Of a stretch of 5,709 bases of DNA, positions 1-5,709 are shown piece by piece; position 1 is the stretch's first letter, and each line of letters begins with the position of its first letter. A program made the position numbers and the translations under genes. The notes under the pieces were generated by a model. It saw nothing but the letters and a program-made list of their open reading frames with translations. It had not been told where the DNA came from and did not search any database. Origin of the DNA: an uncultured Clostridia bacterium (GTDB lineage Bacteria > Bacillota > Clostridia > Christensenellales > CAG-1252); assembly GCA_946626795.1 (NCBI GenBank), contig CAMOUZ010000077.1, positions 1 through 5,709 of the forward strand. The letters are read 5' to 3'.

Positions 1-202
1 TTTCCTTTTTCCCCTCCGAAAGGCTCTCCGCGCGAACAGCCTTTCGCTCGAAAGAGATCTCTGGAAAACGTCGCTCGCGCACGATCCCGAGGGAGACCGT
101 GGATTCCTCTTCAAATGCCGCCACGAAAGAGACGTCTCCGAAGAAACAAAGCAATATCGCCAAGACGGTGACGACAGCCAGCCCGAACAAATACGTTTTC
201 AT
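1..202 (-). CDS. N-terminal fragment of an unknown membrane-anchored or secreted protein (runs off the left edge)
   Basis: An open frame starts with ATG at 202 and stays open for 67 codons to the window edge, so the C-terminal part is missing. The protein begins MKTYLF, followed by a hydrophobic stretch at about residues 4-21, then a polar, charged segment rich in Glu and Arg from residue 31. This is a signal peptide or single N-terminal membrane anchor. A signal-peptidase site after VAA (residues 27-29) is possible. Cys19 follows LL, so it is not a proper lipobox. The start overlaps the stop of the upstream hydrolase as ATGA, and GAGGTG lies 4 nt before the ATG. The two genes are therefore probably co-transcribed and translationally coupled. 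I do not recognise the family, and 38 residues beyond the anchor are too few to assign a function. Confidence 0.72.
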   Translation of the reverse strand, partial: MKTYLFGLAVVTVLAILLCFFGDVSFVAAFEEESTVSLGIVRERRFPEISFERKAVRAESLSEGKKE

Positions 203-1080
203 CTCTCACCTCTCTTATACGCCGCGCTCGATATGGCGTCATAAATCATCGCTCTCGCCTCTCTGCCTTCCGGCGTCGGAAACAAGGGATAATCGTGCTG
301 CGCACCCGCCCCTTCCACATAGAAGATATCCGCGCCTTGGGCGCTTATTTTCTCATAAAACTCGCGGATATAGGGACGAAAAATCTCCTTCTCCGCGGCA
401 AAAAGACAGATCTTTTCCCCTCTGAAATCGCCGTACAAAGGACTGATCCGAACGTCCGTCAAAGGAAGATCGTATCGCCAAAGCCTCGCCGCGCGCCGCA
501 AAGTATCCGGAGAAAGCATGACATCCTCCTTCATCGCTTCCGCTCGCTCGTCAAGAGCGAGATCCACCCATGGAGAAATCGCCACGATAAGCCGCGCCTC
601 CTTTCGTTCCGAAGCCAAAGCAAGGGCGAGCGCCGCACCGCTGCTATCCCCTGCGAGGATCACATCCGCTTGCTTCAAAAGGAAAGAATAAAAATTATTC
701 AAAACGGCATAGGAAGAAACCGCCGTGCAAAGCGGAATCTTCGGATAAATGGGGAAATATACTTTTAGATGCGTATTCTTCGCGATATTCGCAGCAAAGC
801 GTTCCTGCGCGGCGAGATGAGCATTCATATAGCCGCTTCCATGCAAGTACATAACGACATCCGAGGACTCCTCTTCCCGCGGAGAAAAGACAAAGTACCG
901 CATACCGCAATACACGCCGACTTCCGTCTTTACGCCGAGAAAACAAGACTTCACCTTTTCCCCTCTTTTATGGGCGATGGCGTTCTTGCGCAGCTTTTTA
1001 TAAAAACGTTTGGGAGACAAAGGACGCGCCGCGCCCGTAAGGACGAAAGCCTTCTCCAATAACCGAGAGGAAATGCTCAT
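199..1080 (-). CDS. Alpha/beta hydrolase, hormone-sensitive-lipase-like (carboxylesterase/deacetylase type)
   Basis: This 293-residue protein probably hydrolyses carboxylic esters, such as short acyl or acetyl groups on a small molecule. It is cytoplasmic, with no signal peptide. Seen in the sequence: the oxyanion-hole motif HGSG (residues 80-83, usually HGGG), the nucleophile elbow GDSSG (144-148, Ser146), a candidate acid Glu232 in EKEIF, and His262 in QHDYPLFP. The 30-residue gap between Glu232 and His262 equals that between Asp255 and His285 of Archaeoglobus AFEST, which supports the triad with Glu replacing Asp. The tail HDYPLFPTPEGREA resembles that of the Abhydrolase_3 family. The length is normal for the family. 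The start is the first in-frame ATG, and no Shine-Dalgarno site precedes it. The gene follows the transketolase terminator, so it probably has its own promoter. The natural substrate cannot be read from the sequence. Confidence 0.88.
   Translation of the reverse strand: MSISSRLLEKAFVLTGAARPLSPKRFYKKLRKNAIAHKRGEKVKSCFLGVKTEVGVYCGMRYFVFSPREEESSDVVMYLHGSGYMNAHLAAQERFAANIAKNTHLKVYFPIYPKIPLCTAVSSYAVLNNFYSFLLKQADVILAGDSSGAALALALASERKEARLIVAISPWVDLALDERAEAMKEDVMLSPDTLRRAARLWRYDLPLTDVRISPLYGDFRGEKICLFAAEKEIFRPYIREFYEKISAQGADIFYVEGAGAQHDYPLFPTPEGREARAMIYDAISSAAYKRGER
207..212 (-). promoter_or_regulatory. Ribosome binding site of the left-edge membrane protein
   Basis: GAGGTG on the minus strand ends 4 nt before the ATG at 202. 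It lies inside the last codons of the hydrolase gene. Together with the ATGA overlap it supports this start codon and coupled translation. Confidence 0.55.
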
Positions 1081-1135
1081 ACGCCGATTATTGACAAGCG
1101 AAAGAAACCGAAAACGACATTTATGATAAAAGAAT

Positions 1136-1168
1136 AAAAAAAAAGAGGCGCGCTCCGAGGAACGCGCC
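1136..1168 (-). terminator. Rho-independent terminator of the transketolase genes
   Basis: On the minus strand a GC-rich hairpin (1168-1147) has the perfect 6-bp arms GGCGCG and CGCGCC. It can extend inward by T-G, T-A and C-G pairs around a CTCG loop. TCTTTTTTTTT follows directly (1146-1136). It begins 17 nt after the stop codon of the C-terminal transketolase gene. The intervening bases (1185-1169) form a smaller A/T hairpin, GAAAAA-TTCGC-TTTTTC. No such U-tract follows the hairpin on the plus strand, so it acts in one direction. Confidence 0.92.
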
Positions 1169-1185
1169 GAAAAAGCGAATTTTTC

Positions 1186-2148
1186 TTATTTGCCGAGGAG
1201 CGCGAGGACGTTTTTCTCGATCCCCGCCGCATCGATCTCGTAATGAGCAAGAATGTCTTTCCTTGCGCCGATGATGGAGAACTCGTCGGGGACGCCGAGA
1301 CGCTTGAAAGCCTTTACGCCGCCATTCTCCGCGATGACTTCCGCGACGGCGCTGCCGAGCGCGCCGATTACATTATGGTCCTCCGCCGTAATAATGCCCT
1401 TGGTCTCTTTCATCGCGGCAAGAATCTCCGCCTTGTCGATGGGCTTGATGGTATGCATATTCACGACGCGGAGGGAGACTCCCTTCTCTTTTAGAGAAGC
1501 CGCCGCCACGAGCGCCTCGTGCACCATACTGCCGCAAGCGATGACCGTGAAGTCCGTGCCTTCGGTCATTCTAACCGCCTTACCGATCTCGAAGCCATAA
1601 TCATAGGTATTATAAACGTCGTAATCCGTGCCGCGGTTAATGCGAATATAAATGGGGCCGTACGTCTCATACGCCGCCTTGGTGGCGAGCTGGGTCTCGA
1701 TATAATCCGCGGGGCAGATGATGGAAAGATTCGCCATACCGCGCAGAGCCGCGATATCTTCAAGCGCGTGGTGCGTACTCCCCGCTTGCGAGAAAGACGT
1801 ACCGCCATGCGAACCGAGCACTTTCACATTCGCATTCTGATAACAAACGTCGGTATGGAGCTGATCGAGGTCACGCAGAGAGGCGAAGACCGAGAAGGTC
1901 GCGGCAAAGGGAACGAACCCGCCCAAAGCGAGCCCCGCCGCCATGCTCATCATATTCTGCTCCGCGATACCCACGTCGAAAACTCTCTCGGGGTATTTCT
2001 TCTGCATTAAAGTCACTTTCACGGAACCTGCGAGGTCCGCGGAAAGAGCGCATACGTCCTGATGGGCGTCCGCAAGCTCGGTGAGCGCCTTACCGAAAGC
2101 CTCCGTGGTGCTTCTTGCTTCGTTACTGATCACGGCGAAATCTTTCAT
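1186..2148 (-). CDS. Split transketolase, C-terminal subunit (pyrimidine-binding plus C-terminal domains)
   Basis: This 320-residue protein forms the pyrimidine-binding half of a transketolase, which moves a two-carbon ketol unit between sugars using thiamine diphosphate and Mg2+. It needs the N-terminal subunit encoded directly upstream. Seen: SADLAGS (36-42), the catalytic glutamate in GIAEQN (Glu63), SHGG (113-116), the substrate-pocket motif GSTHHALED (123-131), RINRG (169-173) and a C-terminal domain containing AEDH (255-258). The length is usual for such subunits. The start ATG abuts the upstream stop (TAAATG), and AGGAGG lies 8 nt before it. Two positions are odd: Thr15 stands where related subunits have Arg (TREAYG-type motif), and Ala122 stands where E. 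coli transketolase has Asp469. DXP synthase and pyruvate dehydrogenase E1 beta are related, but the THH..ED pattern and the partner gene favour transketolase. Confidence 0.94.
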   Translation of the reverse strand: MKDFAVISNEARSTTEAFGKALTELADAHQDVCALSADLAGSVKVTLMQKKYPERVFDVGIAEQNMMSMAAGLALGGFVPFAATFSVFASLRDLDQLHTDVCYQNANVKVLGSHGGTSFSQAGSTHHALEDIAALRGMANLSIICPADYIETQLATKAAYETYGPIYIRINRGTDYDVYNTYDYGFEIGKAVRMTEGTDFTVIACGSMVHEALVAAASLKEKGVSLRVVNMHTIKPIDKAEILAAMKETKGIITAEDHNVIGALGSAVAEVIAENGGVKAFKRLGVPDEFSIIGARKDILAHYEIDAAGIEKNVLALLGK

Positions 2149-3021
2149 TTATTTGCCCTCCTTCTCTGCTCTTGCGATACGTTTCGCTTCATATGCGTCG
2201 AGATCGCGGAAAGCCTCCGCGAGCTGTTCCTCATTCAAGGTGCCGTAGTGCCACTTGTAATTATCTCTCATAAAGCCGACGCCCTCGCCCTTAAAGGTAT
2301 TCAAGATGATACAAACCGGCTTGTCCGTCTTATTTGCCTTCGCAGCGTTCAGCGCGGTGATGATCTCGTCGATATTATGACCGTCCACTTCCACGACGGT
2401 AAACCCGAAAGCGCGCCACTTATCCGCAAAAGGCTCCAAGCCCATCACGTCCTCGGTGCGGCCGTCGATCATACATTGATTTCTATCCACAATGGTGATG
2501 AGATTCGTCACTTTAAAATGCGAAACGCTCATCGCCGCCTCCCAGATGCTTCCCTCGTCGCATTCGCCGTCTCCGAGCAAAACGTACGTGAAATAATCCT
2601 TTTTCTTCAATCTCGCCGCCATCGCGAGCCCGAGACCGATGGAAAGCCCGTGTCCGAGCGAACCCGTGGAGGCTTCCAGCCCGGGGACCTTCCTCTTATC
2701 GAGGTGGACGCCGAAGGGCGAGCCCGTATGATTATACGTCGGCAGGAGGCTCTCATCCACGATGCCGAGATCCGCAAGGATCGGCGCGGTGATCACGCCC
2801 GCATGTCCCTTGCTGATGATGAGACGGTCGCGGTCTTCGTCGAGATAATTCTCCTTGCTGAAATTCATCACATTATAATAAAGTGCGGTGAGTACATCCG
2901 CACTGCTGTATGCGCCGCCGATGTGCGCACCCTTCGCCCAAACGCAGACCTCAGCCGTCTTGTGTCTGAGGTAAGAAGCTTTTTTCTCCAATGCAACCCA
3001 TTGTTCTTTCGTTAGTGACAT
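2149..3021 (-). CDS. Split transketolase, N-terminal subunit (thiamine diphosphate-binding)
   Basis: This 290-residue protein is the thiamine-diphosphate-binding half of a cytoplasmic transketolase. Seen: GAHIGG (31-36, His33 matching E. coli His26), SKGHA (70-74, His73 matching His66), His106 matching His100 with the same 14-residue spacing to the following Gly, ASTGSLGHG (117-125), and the cofactor/Mg motif from GDGECDEGSIWEA (150-162) to DRNQ (179-182) with Asp151 and Asn181 as metal ligands. KGEGVGF (244-250) and WHYG (257-260) supply the His258 equivalent of E. coli His261. The active-site histidines are therefore intact. The length is usual for the split form. GGGAGG lies 8 nt before the ATG. 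The gene is first in a two-gene unit with its own promoter. Transketolases of this split form serve the pentose phosphate route and also special sugar pathways such as apulose use; the sequence alone does not decide which. Confidence 0.95.
   Translation of the reverse strand: MSLTKEQWVALEKKASYLRHKTAEVCVWAKGAHIGGAYSSADVLTALYYNVMNFSKENYLDEDRDRLIISKGHAGVITAPILADLGIVDESLLPTYNHTGSPFGVHLDKRKVPGLEASTGSLGHGLSIGLGLAMAARLKKKDYFTYVLLGDGECDEGSIWEAAMSVSHFKVTNLITIVDRNQCMIDGRTEDVMGLEPFADKWRAFGFTVVEVDGHNIDEIITALNAAKANKTDKPVCIILNTFKGEGVGFMRDNYKWHYGTLNEEQLAEAFRDLDAYEAKRIARAEKEGK
2157..2162 (-). promoter_or_regulatory. Ribosome binding site of the transketolase C-terminal subunit
   Basis: AGGAGG on the minus strand, 8 nt before the ATG at 2148, embedded in the final codons of the N-terminal subunit gene. 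With the abutting TAAATG junction this should give efficient and matched synthesis of the two subunits. Confidence 0.85.
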
Positions 3022-3029
3022 TTCTCTGC

Positions 3030-3035
3030 CCTCCC
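3030..3035 (-). promoter_or_regulatory. Ribosome binding site of the transketolase N-terminal subunit
   Basis: GGGAGG on the minus strand, 8 nt before the ATG at 3021. It supports the chosen start. It lies almost at the predicted 5' end of the mRNA, because the TATAAT box ends only 7 nt upstream. Confidence 0.85.
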
Positions 3036-3072
3036 TTGCTTAATTATAGTCTAAACGCGCGAAAATAGCAAG
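3035..3072. repeat. Short inverted repeat flanking the transketolase promoter core
   Basis: On the minus strand CTTGCT (3072-3067) and AGCAAG (3040-3035) are perfect 6-bp inverted arms 26 bp apart. One arm overlaps the -35 box and the other the predicted transcription start. This could be an operator, but arms this short can arise by chance. Confidence 0.25.
3043..3071 (-). promoter_or_regulatory. Sigma-A-type promoter of the transketolase genes
   Basis: On the minus strand TTGCTA (3071-3066, 4 of 6 consensus bases), a 17-bp spacer and a perfect TATAAT (3048-3043) form a housekeeping promoter. AT-rich sequence lies just upstream and could act as an UP element. The -35 box and most of the spacer lie inside the last codons of the 611-residue gene and its stop. 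The predicted start at about 3036 leaves a leader of only some 15 nt. No terminator separates the upstream gene, so some readthrough is also likely. Confidence 0.8.
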
Positions 3073-4886
3073 TTAATCAAATATAAAATAACGTCTTCGC
3101 CGTAAGAAATCTCTTCACAGCGAAAAGACGGAAGCGCGCTCGCGCTCGCGGGGACCGCTCTCCCCCTTACGGCGCTCCCATCCTCCGAAAAAAGCGTGGA
3201 GAGGGCACGCAAGATCCCATCCGCCTTCTCTTGATATTTCGTTTCGCCCGAGGCTCTCGCATAACGCTCGAAAGCAAGAGCAAAAAAGACGGCGTCCACA
3301 TAAGGCGACATCTCGTAACGAACGCCGAGGCGATCATCCCATCCGAGAAGAAGGGGCATCTCATTCGTCCTGTAATCACAGGAGGGACGACAAAAAGCCT
3401 CCGCTTGAACTAGATGCTCTCTTGCGTTCATCAAATAATACTCTTTCTCCGAAAGGAGATACGCGTCCGACAAAAGGAAAAGCGCACCGCAAAGGGAGAT
3501 CGGAGAAAAGACTTTCTCCCCCGCGCCTTTATTCCCGGCGGAGAGAAGAGCGTCCGCCGCTTCCGTAACCAACGCCGCTATTTCACGCGCGACCGCTTCC
3601 TTTCCCTCTTTACGAAGAGAAAGAATGATCCTCCCGGCAGGGGTGATCCGCGCGCCCCGCCGAAGCGCTTCCGACAGCGCCGCCGCGCTCTCTATCAGGG
3701 AAACGATCTCCCCGTTTCTCAAATAATCTTCATATTTCACTGCGGCGACGAGGACATTCGCCTCCTCGGATTGTTTCGTTTTCCCAAGCTTGATCTTCTC
3801 GTCGAAAGCCGAAAGCGCCTCCGTAATGACAGCTTCAATCCCCTCGCCACGCCCCGCTCTTTCCTCCGATAGGAGGAAAAGAAGAGGCATCACTTCCGCG
3901 ATGAGACTCGCTTTCCCTTTCACGCCGCAGGGCGCTCCCGTGGAATTATCGACGGCGGAAAACGCATTTCTCCCCGCCTCTTTCAGGGCGGCGTAAAGGT
4001 CGATGAGCCGCTTTTTCCGACGGGAGGCGACCTCATCGGACAAAACGAAATAACGCACCGTCTTCGTCCTCTCCCCGTCCGTGACTTTAAGGTTGCGCTC
4101 GCCTTCCCCCTTCGCCGTGATACGACAAGCGCCGTCCGTGAAAGGAAGAACGAAAGGCTCTCCCTGCGCTTCTTTCGCCTCTTTTGACAAGAGGAGAAGC
4201 TCCTCCCCGTCTCGGAGCACGAGGGCATTCGCGCGGACCGTCAATAACCCGCATTCTTCCGCCTTTTGATAAAACGCCTCTTCGCTCTCGTGATAAAAGA
4301 GCAAAAACTCCCAAAGATAACTTTGACCTTTTTCCAAGCGGGGGATCGGCACGCTGAGCGCTGCTTCACCTCGATCCGTCTTGCGGGGATCGAGATCCGT
4401 GACGTGAGAAAAACATGAGCCTTTGGTCTGGATCAAAGAAACGGCGCCCCCCTCCCCCGATACACGCGCATTAAAAACATACGTCTCGCCTTCCGCGCGA
4501 AGGAAAGAATGTACCCGCCGCTTCAAAGTCACTTCGGGCAAGTCGAAAACGTCGTTAAATGGGAAATACACGCCGAGATCTCCCTCTTCGAGATCGACGG
4601 ACTTCTTCCCTTCATTTTTGAAAAGATAAGAGAAACGAACCGCGCCTTTCCATTCGTCCACGGTCATTTTCGCCGTTATATCGGAAAAATACTGAAACTC
4701 CGCTTGAAAAACAGACGGAGAGGCGAAATCCCCTTTTACAAGAAAATGATTCCCCGAAGGCAGAGCGAAAGACTTCCCTTTCACCCACGAGAAATGCGAA
4801 GCGTCATCCTTGACGGTAAGACGCTCCACGCCGAAGGTCATCGGATTGAAATATAATTCCAGCCCGCCGCCCTTAAAAACTCTCAT
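3051..4886 (-). CDS. Uncharacterised 611-residue protein, possibly six-hairpin glycosidase-like
   Basis: I do not recognise a named family. The protein has no signal peptide or membrane segment, so it should be cytoplasmic. Residues 1-280 are rich in alternating beta-type sequence with aromatic residues, consistent with a beta-sandwich. Residues 285-611 are mostly Ala/Leu/Glu-rich helices. The segment around HLVQAEAFCRPSCDYRTNEM (491-510), GWDD (515-518) and the following aromatic helix recalls the last helical hairpins of (alpha/alpha)6 toroid proteins related to glycosidases and polysaccharide lyases. That similarity comes from memory and may be degenerate. No catalytic acid pair can be named. 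The ATG overlaps the stop of the transglutaminase-like gene as ATGA and lacks a good Shine-Dalgarno site, so translation probably depends on reinitiation after the upstream gene. A polysaccharide- or oligosaccharide-acting role is inference only. It is a real gene: long, compact and free of frame breaks. Confidence 0.85.
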   Translation of the reverse strand: MRVFKGGGLELYFNPMTFGVERLTVKDDASHFSWVKGKSFALPSGNHFLVKGDFASPSVFQAEFQYFSDITAKMTVDEWKGAVRFSYLFKNEGKKSVDLEEGDLGVYFPFNDVFDLPEVTLKRRVHSFLRAEGETYVFNARVSGEGGAVSLIQTKGSCFSHVTDLDPRKTDRGEAALSVPIPRLEKGQSYLWEFLLFYHESEEAFYQKAEECGLLTVRANALVLRDGEELLLLSKEAKEAQGEPFVLPFTDGACRITAKGEGERNLKVTDGERTKTVRYFVLSDEVASRRKKRLIDLYAALKEAGRNAFSAVDNSTGAPCGVKGKASLIAEVMPLLFLLSEERAGRGEGIEAVITEALSAFDEKIKLGKTKQSEEANVLVAAVKYEDYLRNGEIVSLIESAAALSEALRRGARITPAGRIILSLRKEGKEAVAREIAALVTEAADALLSAGNKGAGEKVFSPISLCGALFLLSDAYLLSEKEYYLMNAREHLVQAEAFCRPSCDYRTNEMPLLLGWDDRLGVRYEMSPYVDAVFFALAFERYARASGETKYQEKADGILRALSTLFSEDGSAVRGRAVPASASALPSFRCEEISYGEDVILYLINLLFSRV

Positions 4887-5709
4887 TGCTTGACGTATGC
4901 GCAGTATAGACCGTTTTCGACAGGTATACTGATGAGCGAATTATACGTCCCGTACACGGCGCGTACCGAGAATTGGATATTGTCGGGCGAATAACCGGAG
5001 GCGAAACGCACCTCGATATAATTACTCCCCGCACTGTGATAATACTGCAAGGCATGCGTGAATTCCAAATCGTTCGCAACGAGAAGCGAATGTCCGAGGG
5101 ATGTAGCCTCATTCGCATAATAATCGTAACTGCCGGTGGCGAGGCGCTCGACGCAAGCCACGGAATCCACCTCTTCTTGGTGCGTAGAGCAGAAAGTCGC
5201 TTCATCCAAAAGGAAATAACGGTGCGTCACAAAACGCGTCTCATTGAGCGTCACATTCCCCCATGTGGCGTCGATGCAATAACATTTCCCGTCTTCGAGC
5301 ACGACTTTATTCCAAGCGTGAGCAACGGAACTACCGTTATTCACGGCGTCTCCCGTGATCTGATAACACTCGATCCCTTCGATCCTCGCGAGGAGCATAA
5401 AAGCATATGAAATGCCTTCGCAAACGGCGGTCTTATCATCGAGAACGCCCTCGATGGAGAAAGATTTCAACTTCTGCAAATAATCGGTATTCACCGCTTT
5501 ATAGAAACGCTTCATCGAGGTCTCGCCCGTCATCGCCGTGCGCACCACCGTCTTCATCGCATCGGAGAAAGGCGCGTTTTCCGCGCTGAGCGTGCTCTCG
5601 ATGCTCGTCTTCAAGGCGTCGGAAAGGAGACAATCCGTCTCCGCGGGGCAGGCGTCGATGGCGTATCCCGTCGACGTTCCGAAGAGCGCCTTGATCTCCG
5701 CGATCAAAT
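4883..5709 (-). CDS. Transglutaminase-like cysteine protease-fold protein (5' end beyond the window)
   Basis: The frame is open to the right edge; its first complete codon (5707-5705) is TTG, probably an internal Leu rather than a start. In the visible 274 residues the papain-like transglutaminase core is clear: Cys96 in AVCEGISYAF, His130 in AHAWN and Asp146 in CIDATW form the expected triad. RYFLLDEATF (163-172) follows, as in many bacterial members of this superfamily. A C-terminal region from about residue 190 is rich in Tyr, Ser and Asn and looks like a beta-type extracellular domain. Bacterial members are usually secreted or lipoprotein-linked peptidases or amidases acting on proteins or the cell wall. 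A signal sequence would lie outside the window, so the location is inference. The gene ends with an ATGA overlap to the 611-residue gene, indicating one operon and coupled translation. Confidence 0.85.
   Translation of the reverse strand, partial: LIAEIKALFGTSTGYAIDACPAETDCLLSDALKTSIESTLSAENAPFSDAMKTVVRTAMTGETSMKRFYKAVNTDYLQKLKSFSIEGVLDDKTAVCEGISYAFMLLARIEGIECYQITGDAVNNGSSVAHAWNKVVLEDGKCYCIDATWGNVTLNETRFVTHRYFLLDEATFCSTHQEEVDSVACVERLATGSYDYYANEATSLGHSLLVANDLEFTHALQYYHSAGSNYIEVRFASGYSPDNIQFSVRAVYGTYNSLISIPVENGLYCAYVKQ

Noticed and set aside
99..425. Plus-strand open frame of 108 codons
   Set aside because: It lies across the hydrolase/membrane protein junction on the opposite strand, has a Ser/Arg/Pro-rich composition and no recognisable signal for translation.
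1091..1127. TTGACA (1091-1096) and TATGAT (1122-1127) on the plus strand
   Set aside because: The spacing is 25 bp, too long for a sigma-A promoter, and no gene follows on the plus strand.
2062..3015. A 317-codon open frame on the plus strand opposite the transketolase N-subunit gene
   Set aside because: It is antisense to a gene with intact catalytic motifs, has no ribosome site, and its Arg/His/Ile-rich composition is typical of the complement of a biased coding frame.
3134..3150. Short gcgctc repeat in the end of the 611-residue gene
   Set aside because: It encodes the Ala/Ser-alternating stretch PASASALP; this is low-complexity coding sequence, not a repeat element.
3414..3872. Plus-strand open frame of 152 codons within the 611-residue gene
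   Set aside because: Arg/Lys-rich antisense shadow; no start signals and no family resemblance.
5705..5707. TTG at the right edge as the start of the transglutaminase-like gene
   Set aside because: It is merely the first full codon in the window; there is no upstream sequence to show a ribosome site, and members of this family usually have a longer N-terminal export region.

Overview
All convincing genes in this window lie on the minus strand, so the text below reads from right to left. The coding style suggests a low-to-middle GC Bacillota, probably an uncultured Clostridia-type bacterium. The evidence is purine-rich Shine-Dalgarno sites (AGGAGG, GGGAGG), a consensus TATAAT promoter, a GC-hairpin plus U-tract terminator, a transketolase split into two genes, and TGA used as a normal stop. 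This placement is an inference; there is no rRNA or marker gene. I see no tRNA, rRNA, CRISPR array, insertion sequence, phage gene or origin.

Right part (5709 to 3051): a transglutaminase-like protein whose N-terminus lies beyond the window is followed by a 611-residue protein of unrecognised family. They share an ATGA stop/start overlap. The second protein looks like an N-terminal beta-rich region followed by a helical region resembling six-hairpin glycosidase-like proteins.

Middle part (3071 to 1136): a promoter (TTGCTA, 17 bp, TATAAT) sits across the 3' end of the 611-residue gene. It drives the N-terminal and C-terminal subunits of a split, thiamine-diphosphate-dependent transketolase. 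The two subunit genes abut as TAAATG, and the unit ends at a strong intrinsic terminator. Promoter and terminator make the pair a self-contained transcription unit, although readthrough from upstream remains possible. The C-terminal subunit has two substitutions at positions that match substrate-contact residues of E. coli transketolase, so its substrate may not be the usual pentose phosphates.

Left part (1080 to 1): an alpha/beta hydrolase of the hormone-sensitive-lipase type has no visible Shine-Dalgarno site. It is followed, again with an ATGA overlap, by the first 67 codons of a membrane-anchored or secreted protein that continues beyond the window.

Together the genes could fit carbohydrate or acyl-sugar metabolism (a hydrolase, a glycosidase-like protein and a C2-unit ketol transferase), but the sequence does not prove a pathway. 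The only gene-free stretches are 1081-1185 (terminator plus AT-rich leader) and 3022-3050 (leader of the transketolase genes).
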